From contig NZ_JOBF01000014.1 of NCBI RefSeq assembly GCF_000718635.1, positions 62,001 to 126,000 on the forward strand: a stretch of DNA of 64,000 nucleotides. The letters run 5' to 3'. The notes under the pieces are model-generated. The model was not told the origin of the DNA, searched no databases, and saw only the letters and a program-made list of their open reading frames with translations. Positions 22,670 to 31,414 of the stretch are shown piece after piece. Made by a program: the position numbers and the translations under genes. This stretch comes from Streptomyces varsoviensis. Its GTDB lineage: Bacteria; Actinomycetota; Actinomycetes; Streptomycetales; Streptomycetaceae. The first letter of the stretch is position 1. Every line of letters starts with the position of its first letter.

Positions 22670-24631
22670 ATGCTCAGAACGCGCCCGGCGGCGGTCGCCG
22701 CCCTCGCTCTCTCCCTCGCCGCCCTCCCCCTCGCTCCCGCCGGCGCGGCGGCCCGCGGCGGCGGGAGCGAGCCTCCGCCATCGGCCGCCTCCACGACCTC
22801 GACCGCCTCGGCGCACGCGCCCAAGATCACGCCGACGCCCCAGTCCGTACAGGCGCGCCACAGCGGCGTCACCATCACCCGCGCCGTCGACCTCGTCACC
22901 GGCCCGAAGGCCGATCCGGCCGCGGTCGCCCTGGTGCGCCGCGCCCTCGAAGGGGCCGGCGCGCACCGCGTCGAGCAGCGGGCCGCGGCCCGCCCCGGGC
23001 GCCTGGCGGTGTACGTGGACGGCCCGGCGGCGGCGCGGGCCCTGAAGCGGCTGGGCGCGCGCGGCACGGCCGGGCTGCCCGCCGAGGGATACGCGCTGGC
23101 GATCGGTGAGGGGCGGATCGCCCTGGCCGGGGCGGATGCCACCGGCACGTACTACGCCGCGCAGTCCCTGCGCCAGTTGCTCCCGCAGACCCGCCGCCCG
23201 TACGCGCACGTACAAGGGGTGGCGGTCCGGGACTGGCCGGCGACGCCGATACGCGGGGTCATCGAGGGCTTCTACGGCACTCCGTGGTCGCACAAGGCCC
23301 GCCTGGAGCAGCTCGATTTCGACGCCGCGCACAAGATGAACATCTATGTGTACTCGCCCAAGGACGACCCCTATCTGCGCGCGAAGTGGCGCGACCCGTA
23401 CCCCGCGGCGCAGCTCGCGGAGTTGAAGGAGCTGGTGGACCGGGCGCGCGCCGACCATGTGGAGTTCACCTACGCGCTCTCGCCGGGGCTGTCCGTCTGC
23501 TACAGCTCGGACGCCGAGGCGAAGGCGCTGACCGACAAGTTCGAGACGCTGTGGAAGATCGGCGTACGGACCTTCGCGGTGCCGCTCGACGACATCAGTT
23601 ACACGGACTGGAACTGCGCCGCCGACGAGAAGAGGTTCGGTACGGGCGGGGGCGCGGCCGGGGCGGCCCAGGCGCATCTGCTGAACCGGGTGAACCGCGA
23701 CTTCATCGCCGCGCACCAGGGGGCGAAGCCGCTGCAGATGGTGCCGACGGAGTACTACGACATCAAGCCGTCCCCGTACAAGAAGGCGCTCGCCGACCAG
23801 CTCGACAAGAATGTCCTGGTCGAGTGGACCGGCGTCGGGGTGATCGCGCCGACCATGACGCGCGCGCAGGCGAAGACCGCCCGCACCCTGTTCGGGCACC
23901 AGATCCTGACCTGGGACAACTATCCGGTCAACGACTATGTGACGGACCATCTGCTGCTCGGTCCGTTCAACGGGCGCGAGAAGGGGCTCGCGGGGGATCT
24001 GGCCGGGATCACCGCCAACCCGATGATCCAGCCCGCGGCCTCGAAGATCGGGCTCTACACGGTCGCGGACTACGCCTGGAACGACCAGGCGTACGACGCC
24101 CGCGCCTCGTGGAGCGGTGCGCTGCGCGAGCTGGCCGGCGGTGACGCGCGGACCCAGCGGGCCCTGCGGGCGTTCGCGGACGCCAACTACGGCTCCCGGC
24201 TCAACCCGCGGCAGGCGCCGGAGCTGGCCGCCGCCATCGAGAAGTTCTGGAAGAGCGGGAACGCGTGGCGGCTGGACGCGACGCTGCGCGCGCTGCGCGA
24301 CGCGCCCGACGTGCTGCGGGCCCGGCTGGCGGACCGCGGGTTCATCGACGACGCCGGGCCGTGGCTGGACTCGACGAAGGCGTGGGGCACGGCCGCCCGT
24401 ACGGCGCTGGCCATGGTCGAGGCGGTGCGCGACGGCGACCGGGCGGTGGCGCAGCGGCTGCGGCAGCGGCTGACGGGGCAGGTCGAGACCGCCAAGTCGT
24501 ACGTCTACGTCGACATGAACGGGAAGCGGATTCCGGTGACGGTCGGCGACAAGGTGGTGGACGCGTTCGTGGACAAGGCCGTCGCGGAGTACGACGCGGC
24601 CGGCTTCAAGGGGGCCGCCGCCGCGCGCTGA
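22670..24631 (+). CDS. Secreted GH84 beta-N-acetylglucosaminidase/hyaluronidase-like enzyme
   Basis: Secreted enzyme of 653 residues (signal peptide to about residue 28, cut near AGA). The GH20-type beta domain (about 50-185) precedes a GH84 barrel that opens with RGVIEGFYGTPWSHKAR and has the catalytic double Asp at D307-D308 in PLDDIS. Family GH84 removes beta-linked N-acetylglucosamine by substrate-assisted catalysis. The C-terminal helical part ends without an anchor or binding module. ATG 22670 has GAGAGGA upstream. It is a single gene followed by two strong hairpins. In a soil organism the likely substrates are chitin-like or glycoprotein glycans rather than O-GlcNAc. Confidence 0.92.
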   Translation: MLRTRPAAVAALALSLAALPLAPAGAAARGGGSEPPPSAASTTSTASAHAPKITPTPQSVQARHSGVTITRAVDLVTGPKADPAAVALVRRALEGAGAHRVEQRAAARPGRLAVYVDGPAAARALKRLGARGTAGLPAEGYALAIGEGRIALAGADATGTYYAAQSLRQLLPQTRRPYAHVQGVAVRDWPATPIRGVIEGFYGTPWSHKARLEQLDFDAAHKMNIYVYSPKDDPYLRAKWRDPYPAAQLAELKELVDRARADHVEFTYALSPGLSVCYSSDAEAKALTDKFETLWKIGVRTFAVPLDDISYTDWNCAADEKRFGTGGGAAGAAQAHLLNRVNRDFIAAHQGAKPLQMVPTEYYDIKPSPYKKALADQLDKNVLVEWTGVGVIAPTMTRAQAKTARTLFGHQILTWDNYPVNDYVTDHLLLGPFNGREKGLAGDLAGITANPMIQPAASKIGLYTVADYAWNDQAYDARASWSGALRELAGGDARTQRALRAFADANYGSRLNPRQAPELAAAIEKFWKSGNAWRLDATLRALRDAPDVLRARLADRGFIDDAGPWLDSTKAWGTAARTALAMVEAVRDGDRAVAQRLRQRLTGQVETAKSYVYVDMNGKRIPVTVGDKVVDAFVDKAVAEYDAAGFKGAAAAR

Positions 24632-24680
24632 CGGTGCGCGGGCCGCCGGGCCGCCGCGGCAGGCGACCGCCCTCAGGGTT

Positions 24681-24738
24681 CGCCCCTGCCACCGGGCAGG
24701 GGCGGTTTCCCTCCTCTGCCACCGGGCGGAGGGGGCGG
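24681..24738 (+). terminator. Twin hairpins after the GH84 gene
   Basis: CGCCCCTGCC-ACCG-GGCAGGGGCG (24681-24704) is a perfect 10-bp stem with a 4-base loop followed by GTTT. A second, imperfect hairpin with the same ACCG loop follows at about 24709-24738, also ending GTTT. Both suit termination of the GH84 transcript. Confidence 0.7.
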
Positions 24739-24854
24739 GTTTCACTCGCCTGCCGCGGTGGCTTTCGGCTATTCCGGCCGGTGCGCCGTGGATTGTCAGT
24801 GGCTTCTGGGAGTCTGGGGGCCGGTTGCCGTCCACAGCGCGGGAAGGCGGAGCG

Positions 24855-25514
24855 ATGGCCCGTACAGCGGAAGAGGTCGTGGCGGAGGCGGTGCGGGAGC
24901 TGGCCCCGGCCGCCGGGGCGAACGGCTTCGTGCCCCTGGTCGCCGAGGGCAAGGCGCCGCGCGAGGCCATCGCCGGCTTCGCCTTGGAGCAGCACCACAT
25001 CATCACGAGCGACCGGCGCAGCTTCCACCGGTTGGCGCTGCGGACGGCGGAGGACCCGAAGATCGGGCCGTTCTTCGACGCCTTGGCGCAGGGCGAGAGC
25101 GTGGCTCTGGAGCGGCTGGGCGCGCTGGCCGAGGCGTTCGGGGTGGATGACGCGGCGCTGCGGGCGTACGAGCCGCGCGCCGGCTGCCAGGCGTACCCGG
25201 CGTACGCGGCGTGGCTGGCCCTGCACGCCGAACCGGCGGACGTGGTGATCGCGCTGACCGTCAACTTCGCGGCGTGGGGCGGCTACTGCGCGGACCTGCG
25301 CACGGCGCTGCGCGAGCACTACGGCTGTCCGGCCGAGGCGTGCCGGTTCCTCGACTTCTTCGCCGAGCCCGATCCGAGCGCCGCCGAGCAGGGCCTGTCG
25401 GCCGTCCAGGCGGGGCTCGACGCGGGCCGGGTCACGGAGCGGCTGGCGCACCGCTACGGCCGTCTCCTCCAGGCGTACGAGCTGATGTTCTGGAACACGC
25501 TCGCCCAGGTCTGA
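24855..25514 (+). CDS. TenA/PqqC-like protein
   Basis: All-helical heme-oxygenase-like fold protein of 219 residues related to TenA (thiaminase II) and PqqC. Visible family features are GFALEQHHIITSDRRSF in the first third, NFAAWGGYCADL near the centre and a late Tyr/Glu helix (YELMFWNTL). Whether the thiaminase Cys/Glu pair is functional cannot be decided by eye. ATG 24855 follows GGAAGGCGGAG. It stands alone, and its stop abuts that of allantoicase, two bases away and convergent. Some members act in thiamin salvage; no thiamin gene or TPP riboswitch is adjacent. Confidence 0.8.
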   Translation: MARTAEEVVAEAVRELAPAAGANGFVPLVAEGKAPREAIAGFALEQHHIITSDRRSFHRLALRTAEDPKIGPFFDALAQGESVALERLGALAEAFGVDDAALRAYEPRAGCQAYPAYAAWLALHAEPADVVIALTVNFAAWGGYCADLRTALREHYGCPAEACRFLDFFAEPDPSAAEQGLSAVQAGLDAGRVTERLAHRYGRLLQAYELMFWNTLAQV

Positions 25515-25515
25515 T

Positions 25516-26760
25516 CTACGGGGGCGGGGCGGACGCGCGGCCTCGGCCGCTCAGTTCGCGGTGGCGGGCGGCCAGGCGGCGGGCGCCCTCGGGGGTGAGG
25601 GAGCCGTGGGCGCGGAGGCGGGCGATGCCGCCGTCGGGGTGGATGTCGACGCGCAGGTGGGTGGCGGCGGGGACGGGGAGGTCCGGGAGCGGGAAGCGGT
25701 GCGCGGTGTCGGGCTGGAGGCGGGTGCGGGGCAGGATCTCGGTCCAGCCTGCGGTGTGGTCGGCGGGGTCGGCGCCGGTGGTGGCGTCGAGTACGTACAG
25801 GGCGGCCCAGCCCGCGGCGTTGCCCTTGAGGTAGGCCGTGTCGATCTCGACGGCCCGTATCAGGGAGTGTTCGGTGAGGCGGTAGCGGACCCAGTCGTGG
25901 CCCCGGTCGCGGCGGCGGCGCGTCTCCCAGCCGTCGGCCATCGTGCGGGGGCGGCCGGGGCGGACGGTGTTCAGCGGCGGGGAGTAGAAGCGGTCCGAGG
26001 CGTCCTCGGCGCGCCCGCCGTTCTCCAGCGCCGCCAGGTCGAATGAGCCCAGGGCCGTGAGCCAGCCGGGGTCGGGGGCGGGTTCGCCGTGGACGCGCAG
26101 CCGGGCGACGCCGCCGTCGGGGTACTGCCGCAGCCGCAGGTGGGTCAGGCGCCGCCCGGCGTCGACGGCGAAGCCGTTGGCGGCGTGGCCGCCGACGGGG
26201 GTGCGCGGGACGAGCACGGTCCACCGCACGTCGTCGGCGAGGAGTTCGGCGGGGGACGGCGCGCCCTCGACGGCGGCGCCCTCGACGCTGACGGCGGCGG
26301 GGTGGTTCCCGCGGAAGTGGGCGGTGTCCACCACGAGGCCCCGTACGACACCGGGCACGCCGAGCCGGACGAGCGCCCAGTCGTGGTCGTCGGCGGCGGG
26401 GTGCGGGGCCTCGGCGGACGGGCCGCGGCGGCGCCGGGTCTCCCAGCCGTCCATGATCTTGCCCTTGTGGCCGAAGCGCTCGGGGTCGAAGCGCGGGGGC
26501 TCGGGCCGCAGCAGGTTCTCGCGTTCGGCGAAGAACTCGTCGTTGGCGGCGATGACGGCCGCGCCCAGCAGCCGGTCGGCGAGGTCGGGCAGTTCGGCGA
26601 AGGGGAACGCGGCGGTGCGGTAGTCGGCGTAGGGGTCGCCGCCTCCGTAGGGCGCCGCGTCGCCGGTATAGCGCGGTATGTCGAGGGGGGTGGACGGGCC
26701 GGTGGACGAGCCGGTGGCCAGGGCCGTATCGGCTGCGGAGGGGACTGTGCCGGAACTCAT
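25516..26760 (-). CDS. alc: Allantoicase
   Basis: Enzyme of 414 residues that hydrolyses allantoate to ureidoglycolate and urea. It has the diagnostic internal duplication of two jelly-roll domains, each with the motif DGWETRRRR (about residues 110 and 280) followed by HDWALVRLG or HDWVRYRLT and a GNH/GNA segment. The N-terminal 30 residues are a Ser/Thr/Gly tail. ATG 26760 overlaps the allantoinase stop by four bases, so the two are coupled: allantoin to allantoate to ureidoglycolate. Upstream control is through the palindrome at 28211-28227. Confidence 0.95.
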   Translation of the reverse strand: MSSGTVPSAADTALATGSSTGPSTPLDIPRYTGDAAPYGGGDPYADYRTAAFPFAELPDLADRLLGAAVIAANDEFFAERENLLRPEPPRFDPERFGHKGKIMDGWETRRRRGPSAEAPHPAADDHDWALVRLGVPGVVRGLVVDTAHFRGNHPAAVSVEGAAVEGAPSPAELLADDVRWTVLVPRTPVGGHAANGFAVDAGRRLTHLRLRQYPDGGVARLRVHGEPAPDPGWLTALGSFDLAALENGGRAEDASDRFYSPPLNTVRPGRPRTMADGWETRRRRDRGHDWVRYRLTEHSLIRAVEIDTAYLKGNAAGWAALYVLDATTGADPADHTAGWTEILPRTRLQPDTAHRFPLPDLPVPAATHLRVDIHPDGGIARLRAHGSLTPEGARRLAARHRELSGRGRASAPPP

Positions 26761-28136
26761 GCGGGCTGCGTCCTTTCGAGGAGTCGGCCGGTGGGCGGGG
26801 GCAGCGCAAGGGGTGCGACGGCCCCGGTGGTCGCCCCGCCGTCGGCGATCTTGTGGCCGCGCAGCCAGGTGGCCCGTACGACGCCGTGCAGGGTCCGGCC
26901 GGCGTAGGCGGTGATGGGGTGGCGGTGGTGGAGCGCGGCGGGGTCGACGGTGAAGGTGTCCTCGGGGGCGAGGGCGACGAGATCGGCGTCGCGGCCGGCT
27001 TCGATGGCGCCTTTGCCGGCCAGCCCGGCCAGCCGGGCGGGTGCGGTGGACATCCAGCGGGCGACGTCGTCCAGGGTGTGGCCGCGCCGCCGGGCCGCGG
27101 TCCAGACGGCGGGCAGGCCGAGCTGGAGGGAGGAGATGCCGCCCCAGGCGGTGGCGAAGTCGCCGGTTTCGGGGTGTTTGAGGTCGGGGGTGCAGGGCGA
27201 GTGGTCGGAGACGACGCAGTCGATCGTGCCGTCGGCGAGCCCGGCCCACAGCGCGTCCTGGTTGGCTCGTTCGCGGATGGGCGGGCAGCACTTGAACTCG
27301 GTCGCCCCGTCCGGGACTTCCTCCGCCGCGAGGGTCAGGAAGTGCGGGCAGGTCTCGGCGGTGAGCCGGACTCCGGCGCGTCTGGCCTCGGCGATCAGCG
27401 GCAGCGCGTCGCCGGAGGACAGGTGCAGTACGTGCACGCGGGCACCGAGCCGGGCGGCGAGGGCGATGAGGGTGGTGACGGCGTCGTTCTCGGCGGCGCG
27501 CGGCCGGGAGGCGAGGAAGTCGGCGTAGCGCCGTCCGGTGCGCCGGGGCGCGCGGTCGAGGTGGTCGGGGGCCTCGGCGTGCACGATGAGCAGCCCACCG
27601 AGGCCCGCGACCTCCGCCATGGCGGCGGCGAGCTGATGGCGGTCGAGCTCGGGGAACTCCTCGACGCCGGAGGGCGAGAGGAAGCACTTGAAGCCGAAGA
27701 CGCCGGCGTCGTGCAGGGGGCGCAGCGCGCCGGCGTTGGCGGGGATGGCGCCGCCCCAGAAGCCGACGTCGACATGGACCGCGCCGGCCGCAGCCCGCTG
27801 TTTGACGTGCAGGTGGTGGGGGGTGGTGGTGGGCGGGAGGCTGTTGAGGGGCATGTCGATGAGGGTGGTGACGCCGCCCGCGGCGGCGGCGCGGGTGGCG
27901 GTGGCGAACCCTTCCCACTCGCTGCGGCCGGGGTCGTTGACGTGGACATGGGTGTCGACGAGGCCGGGGAGGAGGGCGGTGTCGCCGAGTTCCTCGGTAC
28001 GGGCGCGGGGCGGGGCGGCGGCGTCGTAGGGCAGGAGGCCGGTGATGCGGCCACCGGCGACGGCGACGGCGGCGGGCCGCGTTCCGTCGGGGGTGACGAC
28101 GCGGGTGGAGCGCAGCAGCAGTTCGGTTTCGGGCAT
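26757..28136 (-). CDS. allB: Allantoinase
   Basis: Amidohydrolase of 459 residues opening the hydantoin ring of allantoin. The binuclear metal site is visible: HVH in [10 protein letters not shown], the carboxylated Lys in [10 protein letters not shown], His in IVHAEAP and LHLSSG, and Asp in VVSDHSPC. It is the first gene of the allB-alc operon, transcribed away from the IclR gene, with a TTCAAC-N5-GTTGAA palindrome about 75 bases upstream of the start. The cytosolic product feeds allantoicase directly. Start ATG 28136. Confidence 0.95.
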   Translation of the reverse strand: MPETELLLRSTRVVTPDGTRPAAVAVAGGRITGLLPYDAAAPPRARTEELGDTALLPGLVDTHVHVNDPGRSEWEGFATATRAAAAGGVTTLIDMPLNSLPPTTTPHHLHVKQRAAAGAVHVDVGFWGGAIPANAGALRPLHDAGVFGFKCFLSPSGVEEFPELDRHQLAAAMAEVAGLGGLLIVHAEAPDHLDRAPRRTGRRYADFLASRPRAAENDAVTTLIALAARLGARVHVLHLSSGDALPLIAEARRAGVRLTAETCPHFLTLAAEEVPDGATEFKCCPPIRERANQDALWAGLADGTIDCVVSDHSPCTPDLKHPETGDFATAWGGISSLQLGLPAVWTAARRRGHTLDDVARWMSTAPARLAGLAGKGAIEAGRDADLVALAPEDTFTVDPAALHHRHPITAYAGRTLHGVVRATWLRGHKIADGGATTGAVAPLALPPPTGRLLERTQPA

Positions 28137-28189
28137 CGGGCCCCCTGGTGTCGTGTGGACTCCCCAACCCCACGGATGTCAGCGTCGGA

Positions 28190-28227
28190 TTTCAACGTCC
28201 GATCGCAGGTTTCAACGTTCTGTTGAA
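28190..28227. promoter_or_regulatory. IclR/AllR-type operator before allantoinase
   Basis: TTCAAC-GTTCT-GTTGAA (28211-28227) is a perfect palindrome with 6-bp arms. A half-site TTTCAACGT begins at 28190 and repeats at 28210, exactly 20 bp apart. The element lies between divergent allB (start 28136) and iclR (start 28387). A site with the same arms and spacing, one base different, lies before OHCU decarboxylase (43012-43029). Binding by the adjacent IclR protein is inferred and fits known AllR control of allantoin genes in Streptomyces. Confidence 0.75.
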
Positions 28228-28386
28228 GAAGCCGACTTGGGGCGCAGTCTCCATTCCCCGCCCGAGCCCGTCAAGACCGCGCCGGACACACGGGGTCTGA
28301 CCGGCCAGGACGGCTGCCGCACGGCCGGTACGGAGATCGCCGGAGGCCGGTAGGCTGCTGTCACCCGTCCCGGAAGGACCCGTCTC

Positions 28387-29169
28387 GTGCCCTCGTCCGC
28401 CGAGCCCAAAACCGCGCCCACCGGGGGCGTGCAGTCGCTGGAGCGCGCCTTCGATCTGCTGGAGCGGATGGCGGACGCCGGCGGCGAGGTCGGGCTGAGC
28501 GAGCTGGCCACCAGCAGCGGCCTGCCGCTGCCGACGATCCACCGGCTGATGCGCACGCTGGTCGCCTGCGGTTACGTGCGCCAGCAGCCCAACCGGCGCT
28601 ACGCGCTCGGCCCGCGCCTGATCCGGCTCGGCGAGAGCGCGTCCCGGCTACTCGGCACGTGGGCCCGCCCGTACCTGGCACGGCTGGTGGAGGGCACCGG
28701 CGAGACCGCCAACATGGCGCTCCTCGACGGGGACGAGGTGGTGTACGTCGCGCAGGTGCCGTCGAAGCACTCGATGCGGATGTTCACCGAGGTCGGGCGG
28801 CGGGTGCTGCCGCACTCCACCGGCGTCGGCAAGGCGCTCCTCGCCCACGCCTCCGACGACGAGGTGCGCGCCCTCCTCGCCCGTACGGGCATGCCGGCCG
28901 CGACCGAGAAGACGATCACCACGCCGGAGGGCTTCCTCGAAGCCCTCGACCGCGTCCGCGACACCGGTTACGCCGTCGACGACAACGAACAGGAGATCGG
29001 CGTCCGCTGCCTGGCCGTCCCCGTCCCCGGCTCCCCCACCGCCACCGCCATCTCCATCTCCGGCCCCGCCGGCCGCCTCACCGACCCCGCCACGGAAACC
29101 ATCGTCCCCCTCCTGCAAGAGGTCGCGGCCCAACTCGCCACAGAACTGACGACCACGGAACCGGGCTGA
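28387..29169 (+). CDS. allR: IclR-family regulator, AllR-like repressor of purine catabolism
   Basis: Regulator of 260 residues: winged helix-turn-helix at 15-80 (SLERAFDLLERMADAGG, then LPLPTIHRLMRTLVACGYV) and an IclR effector domain with GVGKALLAH and the late EIGVRCLAVPV. AllR-type repressors respond to allantoin or glyoxylate-related metabolites. The name rests on position: it is divergent from allantoinase-allantoicase, with a clear operator between them, and malate synthase follows on the same strand, as described for allR in Streptomyces coelicolor. GTG 28387 is preceded by CGGAAGGA. A 690-base repeat field separates it from the next gene. Confidence 0.88.
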   Translation: MPSSAEPKTAPTGGVQSLERAFDLLERMADAGGEVGLSELATSSGLPLPTIHRLMRTLVACGYVRQQPNRRYALGPRLIRLGESASRLLGTWARPYLARLVEGTGETANMALLDGDEVVYVAQVPSKHSMRMFTEVGRRVLPHSTGVGKALLAHASDDEVRALLARTGMPAATEKTITTPEGFLEALDRVRDTGYAVDDNEQEIGVRCLAVPVPGSPTATAISISGPAGRLTDPATETIVPLLQEVAAQLATELTTTEPG

Positions 29170-29378
29170 CGGACCGGCACGGGCGGGGGCCGTGCCGGGA
29201 GGGGGGCGGGCTGGGGCAGGCGGCCGGCAGGCACGCGGCTGACGCGTGCCGGGGAGAAGAAGCAGACGCTCGACCCGCGCCGACCGCGCCGGCTGGGGGC
29301 CGGCCCGCGCCGACCGCGCCGATGGGGATTGGCCCCCGCCGACCCGGCCGGCTCCACGGGAGCTGGTTCCGACGCGGC

Positions 29379-29470
29379 CCGACCGCCGGTCTCGGCTCGA
29401 CCCGACCGCCGCTTCCAGCTCCGTCCGACCGCCGGTCTCGGCTCGACCCAACCGCCGGTTCCAGCTCCGC
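29379..29470. repeat. Two 46-bp tandem copies in the post-allR repeat field
   Basis: 29379-29424 and 29425-29470 match at all but three positions; both open CCGACCGCCGGTCTCGGCTC. A looser repeat of about 30 bp (CGCGCCGACCGCGCC-type) precedes them at 29276-29350. Together with the 160-bp copies that follow, this fills 29170-29857, where I find no gene. Confidence 0.85.
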
Positions 29471-29504
29471 CCGACCGACTGGGACAGCGTCAGCCCTCGA
29501 TCCG

Positions 29505-29824
29505 CGGGGGCAGCGCGGGCGCGGCCCGGAGGGACGGTACGGGGCGGGCCCGACGAGCCCGGCAGGGACCCACCCCCGCGGAGGGCCGCAGGCCAGAGCG
29601 GGCGTCCGGGCGCGCAATGGGCCCCGTCCGGGGAGCGCCACGAGCCCCGGGGCCCCGCGCCGGGCGGGGGCAGCGCGGGCGCGGCCCGGAGGGAAGGTAC
29701 GGGGCGGGCCCGACGAGCCCGGCAGGGACCCACCCCCGCGGAGGGCCGCAGGCCAGAGCGGGCGGGCCGGCGCGCAATGGGCCCCGTTCGGGGAGGCCCA
29801 CAAGCCCCGGGGCCCCGCGCCGGC
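29505..29824. repeat. Two tandem 160-bp direct repeats
   Basis: 29505-29664 is repeated at 29665-29824 with roughly a dozen changes. Each copy starts CGGGGGCAGCGCGGGC and ends near GGCCCCGCGCCGG. The copies abut without a spacer and lie between allR and a convergent small gene. They have no start codon with a ribosome site and no recognisable product, though long frames stay open because stop codons are rare at this G+C. Confidence 0.88.
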
Positions 29825-29857
29825 GGACATGGCACGGGGTGCCGGGGAGCCGCGACG

Positions 29858-30244
29858 TCAGTCGCGGCTCCATGGCGGGCCGGTGGGCCGACCGCATAGG
29901 TCAACGGCTTCGCGGACTTCGCGCAGGGCCGGGGCCAGCGCGCTCACCGAGCCCAGAGCGCCCGCCACCACGAGCAGGCAGCGGTGCAGCCGGGGCTGTT
30001 CCACGTCGCCGGTGCGGGCCATGGCCGCCAGCACGGCGAGTTCGTCCTCGGCCACCGCCCGGTCCGACAACTCGGCCGGATGCGTGGCGAGTTCGCGGCG
30101 GAGCCGGGCCACGGCGGCCCCCAGCCCGTTCGCCTTCGGGTCCGCGCCCGCGCCGGCCCTCCGCCTCTGCTCCACGACTACGGCGCCTTCCGCCCGTACG
30201 GCGCCCGAAGGCACGCCCTGCCCCGTCCGATGACTTACCGGCAC
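29858..30244 (-). CDS. Small conserved streptomycete protein, possibly DUF5955
   Basis: Protein of 128 residues with no signal or membrane segment. After a variable N-terminus it has a conserved-looking helical part: AAVARLRRELATHPAELSD, then VAEDELAVLAAMARTG and LLVVAGALGSVSALAPALR. I recall similar small Streptomyces proteins classed as DUF5955 but am not certain. GTG 30244 is used because GGGGAGG lies just upstream; a longer start at 30286 is possible. Its codon use fits real coding. Function unknown. It faces the allR gene across the repeat field. Confidence 0.6.
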   Translation of the reverse strand: MPVSHRTGQGVPSGAVRAEGAVVVEQRRRAGAGADPKANGLGAAVARLRRELATHPAELSDRAVAEDELAVLAAMARTGDVEQPRLHRCLLVVAGALGSVSALAPALREVREAVDLCGRPTGPPWSRD

Positions 30245-30603
30245 AGTCCTCCCCTTCGCGATCGTCGACTCCCCTGCGCGCCCCACGACTTGACCGGGCG
30301 CACCCGTGAACGCGGATCAGTTAACGCCACGTTGAGTGCGACACGCCACACTCTGAGCGAAAATCAGACCGCAGAATGACCGCCCGAGAGTGAAGCGGAG
30401 GCCACGGCTTGCCCCCGGCAACCCGTACCCCGCACCGCGTCGGCCGGTGACGCGCGCCCGCGCGGAGTGTGATCACCGCGCATCGCCACGCCTCCCACTT
30501 CGACGCGAAGCCGTCGGGCGGCCCCCCTGGCGGCACCCGTACGGGCAGCGGGGCCGTACGGGCGTACGAGCGCGCGACCGGCCCCGTACGGTATGCAGGG
30601 GCC
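30245..30603. other. Intergenic region without a supported gene
   Basis: Divergent promoter region between the small DUF5955-like gene and the nucleotidyltransferase gene. The part near 30310-30370 is AT-richer (GATCAGTTAACGCCACGTTG, then GAAAATCAG) and probably holds the promoters. The rest is GTACGG-rich sequence leading to the ATG at 30604. No palindrome stands out, and the allantoin-type operator is not present here. Confidence 0.5.
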
Positions 30604-31224
30604 ATGGCACGTACGACTGAGGACGAAGGAGCGCCCGTCGCCGGGCTGCTGCTGGCGGCGGGCGGAGGGCGCAGGCTCGGGGGCCGGCCGAAGGCGCTGC
30701 TGGAGTACCGCGGTACGCCCCTGGTGGAGCGGGCGGCGCGGGAGTTGCTGGCCGGCGGCTGCGCGTCGGTGCGGGTGGTGCTGGGCGCGGCCGCCGAGCG
30801 GGTACGGGCCCGTACCGACCTGGCCGCGCTGACCGGGCACGAGCCGCTGGTCAACCCGGACTGGGAGCGGGGGATGGGATCGTCGCTGCGCGTCGGGCTG
30901 GGTTCGCTGGCCGGGAGCGGCGCGTCGGCGGCCCTGGTGATGCTGGTGGACCAGCCCGGTATGGGCGCGGAGGCCGTGGCGCGGGTGCTGGCGGCGCACC
31001 GGGCCGGGGCGGATCTGGTGGCGGCGTCCTACGAGGGGCGGCGGGGCCACCCGGTGCTGTTCGGGGCGGCGCGCTGGCCGGAGGTGGCGGCGAGCGCGGC
31101 GGGCGACCGCGGGGCGCGCGCGTACCTTCAGGCCCACGCCGGGGAGATCACGCTCGTGGAGTGCGCGGACGTGGCCAGCCCGGACGATATCGATACGCCG
31201 GAGGATCTGGCGTTGCTGGAGTGA
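30604..31224 (+). CDS. MobA/MocA-like nucleotidyltransferase
   Basis: NTP-transferase fold protein of 206 residues. The nucleotide loop LLLAAGGGRRLGGRPKALLEYRG is split here by the usual K (GRPKALL), and the metal-binding stretch is MLVDQPGM, where DQPG matches MocA-type enzymes. It then carries GHPVLFG. Such proteins transfer CMP or GMP to molybdopterin. Between allR and malate synthase, it may build the cytosine-dinucleotide cofactor for a xanthine dehydrogenase, which is not in the window. ATG 30604 has AGGGGCC upstream; an in-frame extension is possible but low in quality. Confidence 0.82.
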   Translation: MARTTEDEGAPVAGLLLAAGGGRRLGGRPKALLEYRGTPLVERAARELLAGGCASVRVVLGAAAERVRARTDLAALTGHEPLVNPDWERGMGSSLRVGLGSLAGSGASAALVMLVDQPGMGAEAVARVLAAHRAGADLVAASYEGRRGHPVLFGAARWPEVAASAAGDRGARAYLQAHAGEITLVECADVASPDDIDTPEDLALLE

Positions 31225-31261
31225 CGCGAGGGAAGGCTGACCTAGACCGAGTCCATTGAAC

Positions 31262-31286
31262 TTCCACCATGAGGAAACTATTCTCC
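31262..31286. promoter_or_regulatory. Candidate regulatory dyads upstream of malate synthase
   Basis: TTCC-N7-GGAA (31262-31276) overlaps GGA-N8-TCC (31273-31286) in an AT-richer island 130-150 bases before the aceB start. The spacing and TTCC/GGAA arms resemble general IclR-type sites but differ from TTCAAC-N5-GTTGAA at the allantoin genes. Control of aceB by the IclR protein is therefore possible, not shown. Confidence 0.4.
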
Positions 31287-31414
31287 ACTGATCAGGAGCG
31301 CCGCCCCGGACAGCTCGCCCGGCCACCCCGGGAACGCCACGGCAAGGCGACCGACATCCGCGACCCGCCCCCATCCATCGCTCACCGCCCCGCCCGCCGA
31401 AGGAGTGACCGTCG

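Noticed and set aside
22607..25264. 885-codon minus-strand frame across the GH84 and TenA-like genes
   Set aside because: It is the complement of two well-supported genes and has no family resemblance; high G+C makes antisense frames long.
24855..25514. TPP riboswitch upstream of the TenA-like gene
   Set aside because: The 24740-24854 leader lacks the conserved CUGAGA and ACCUGA elements.
29246..29899. Coding frames of over 200 codons through the repeat field after allR
   Set aside because: Sequence is only repeated Gly/Arg/Pro; no start signals, and the frame is a by-product of 160-bp repeats.
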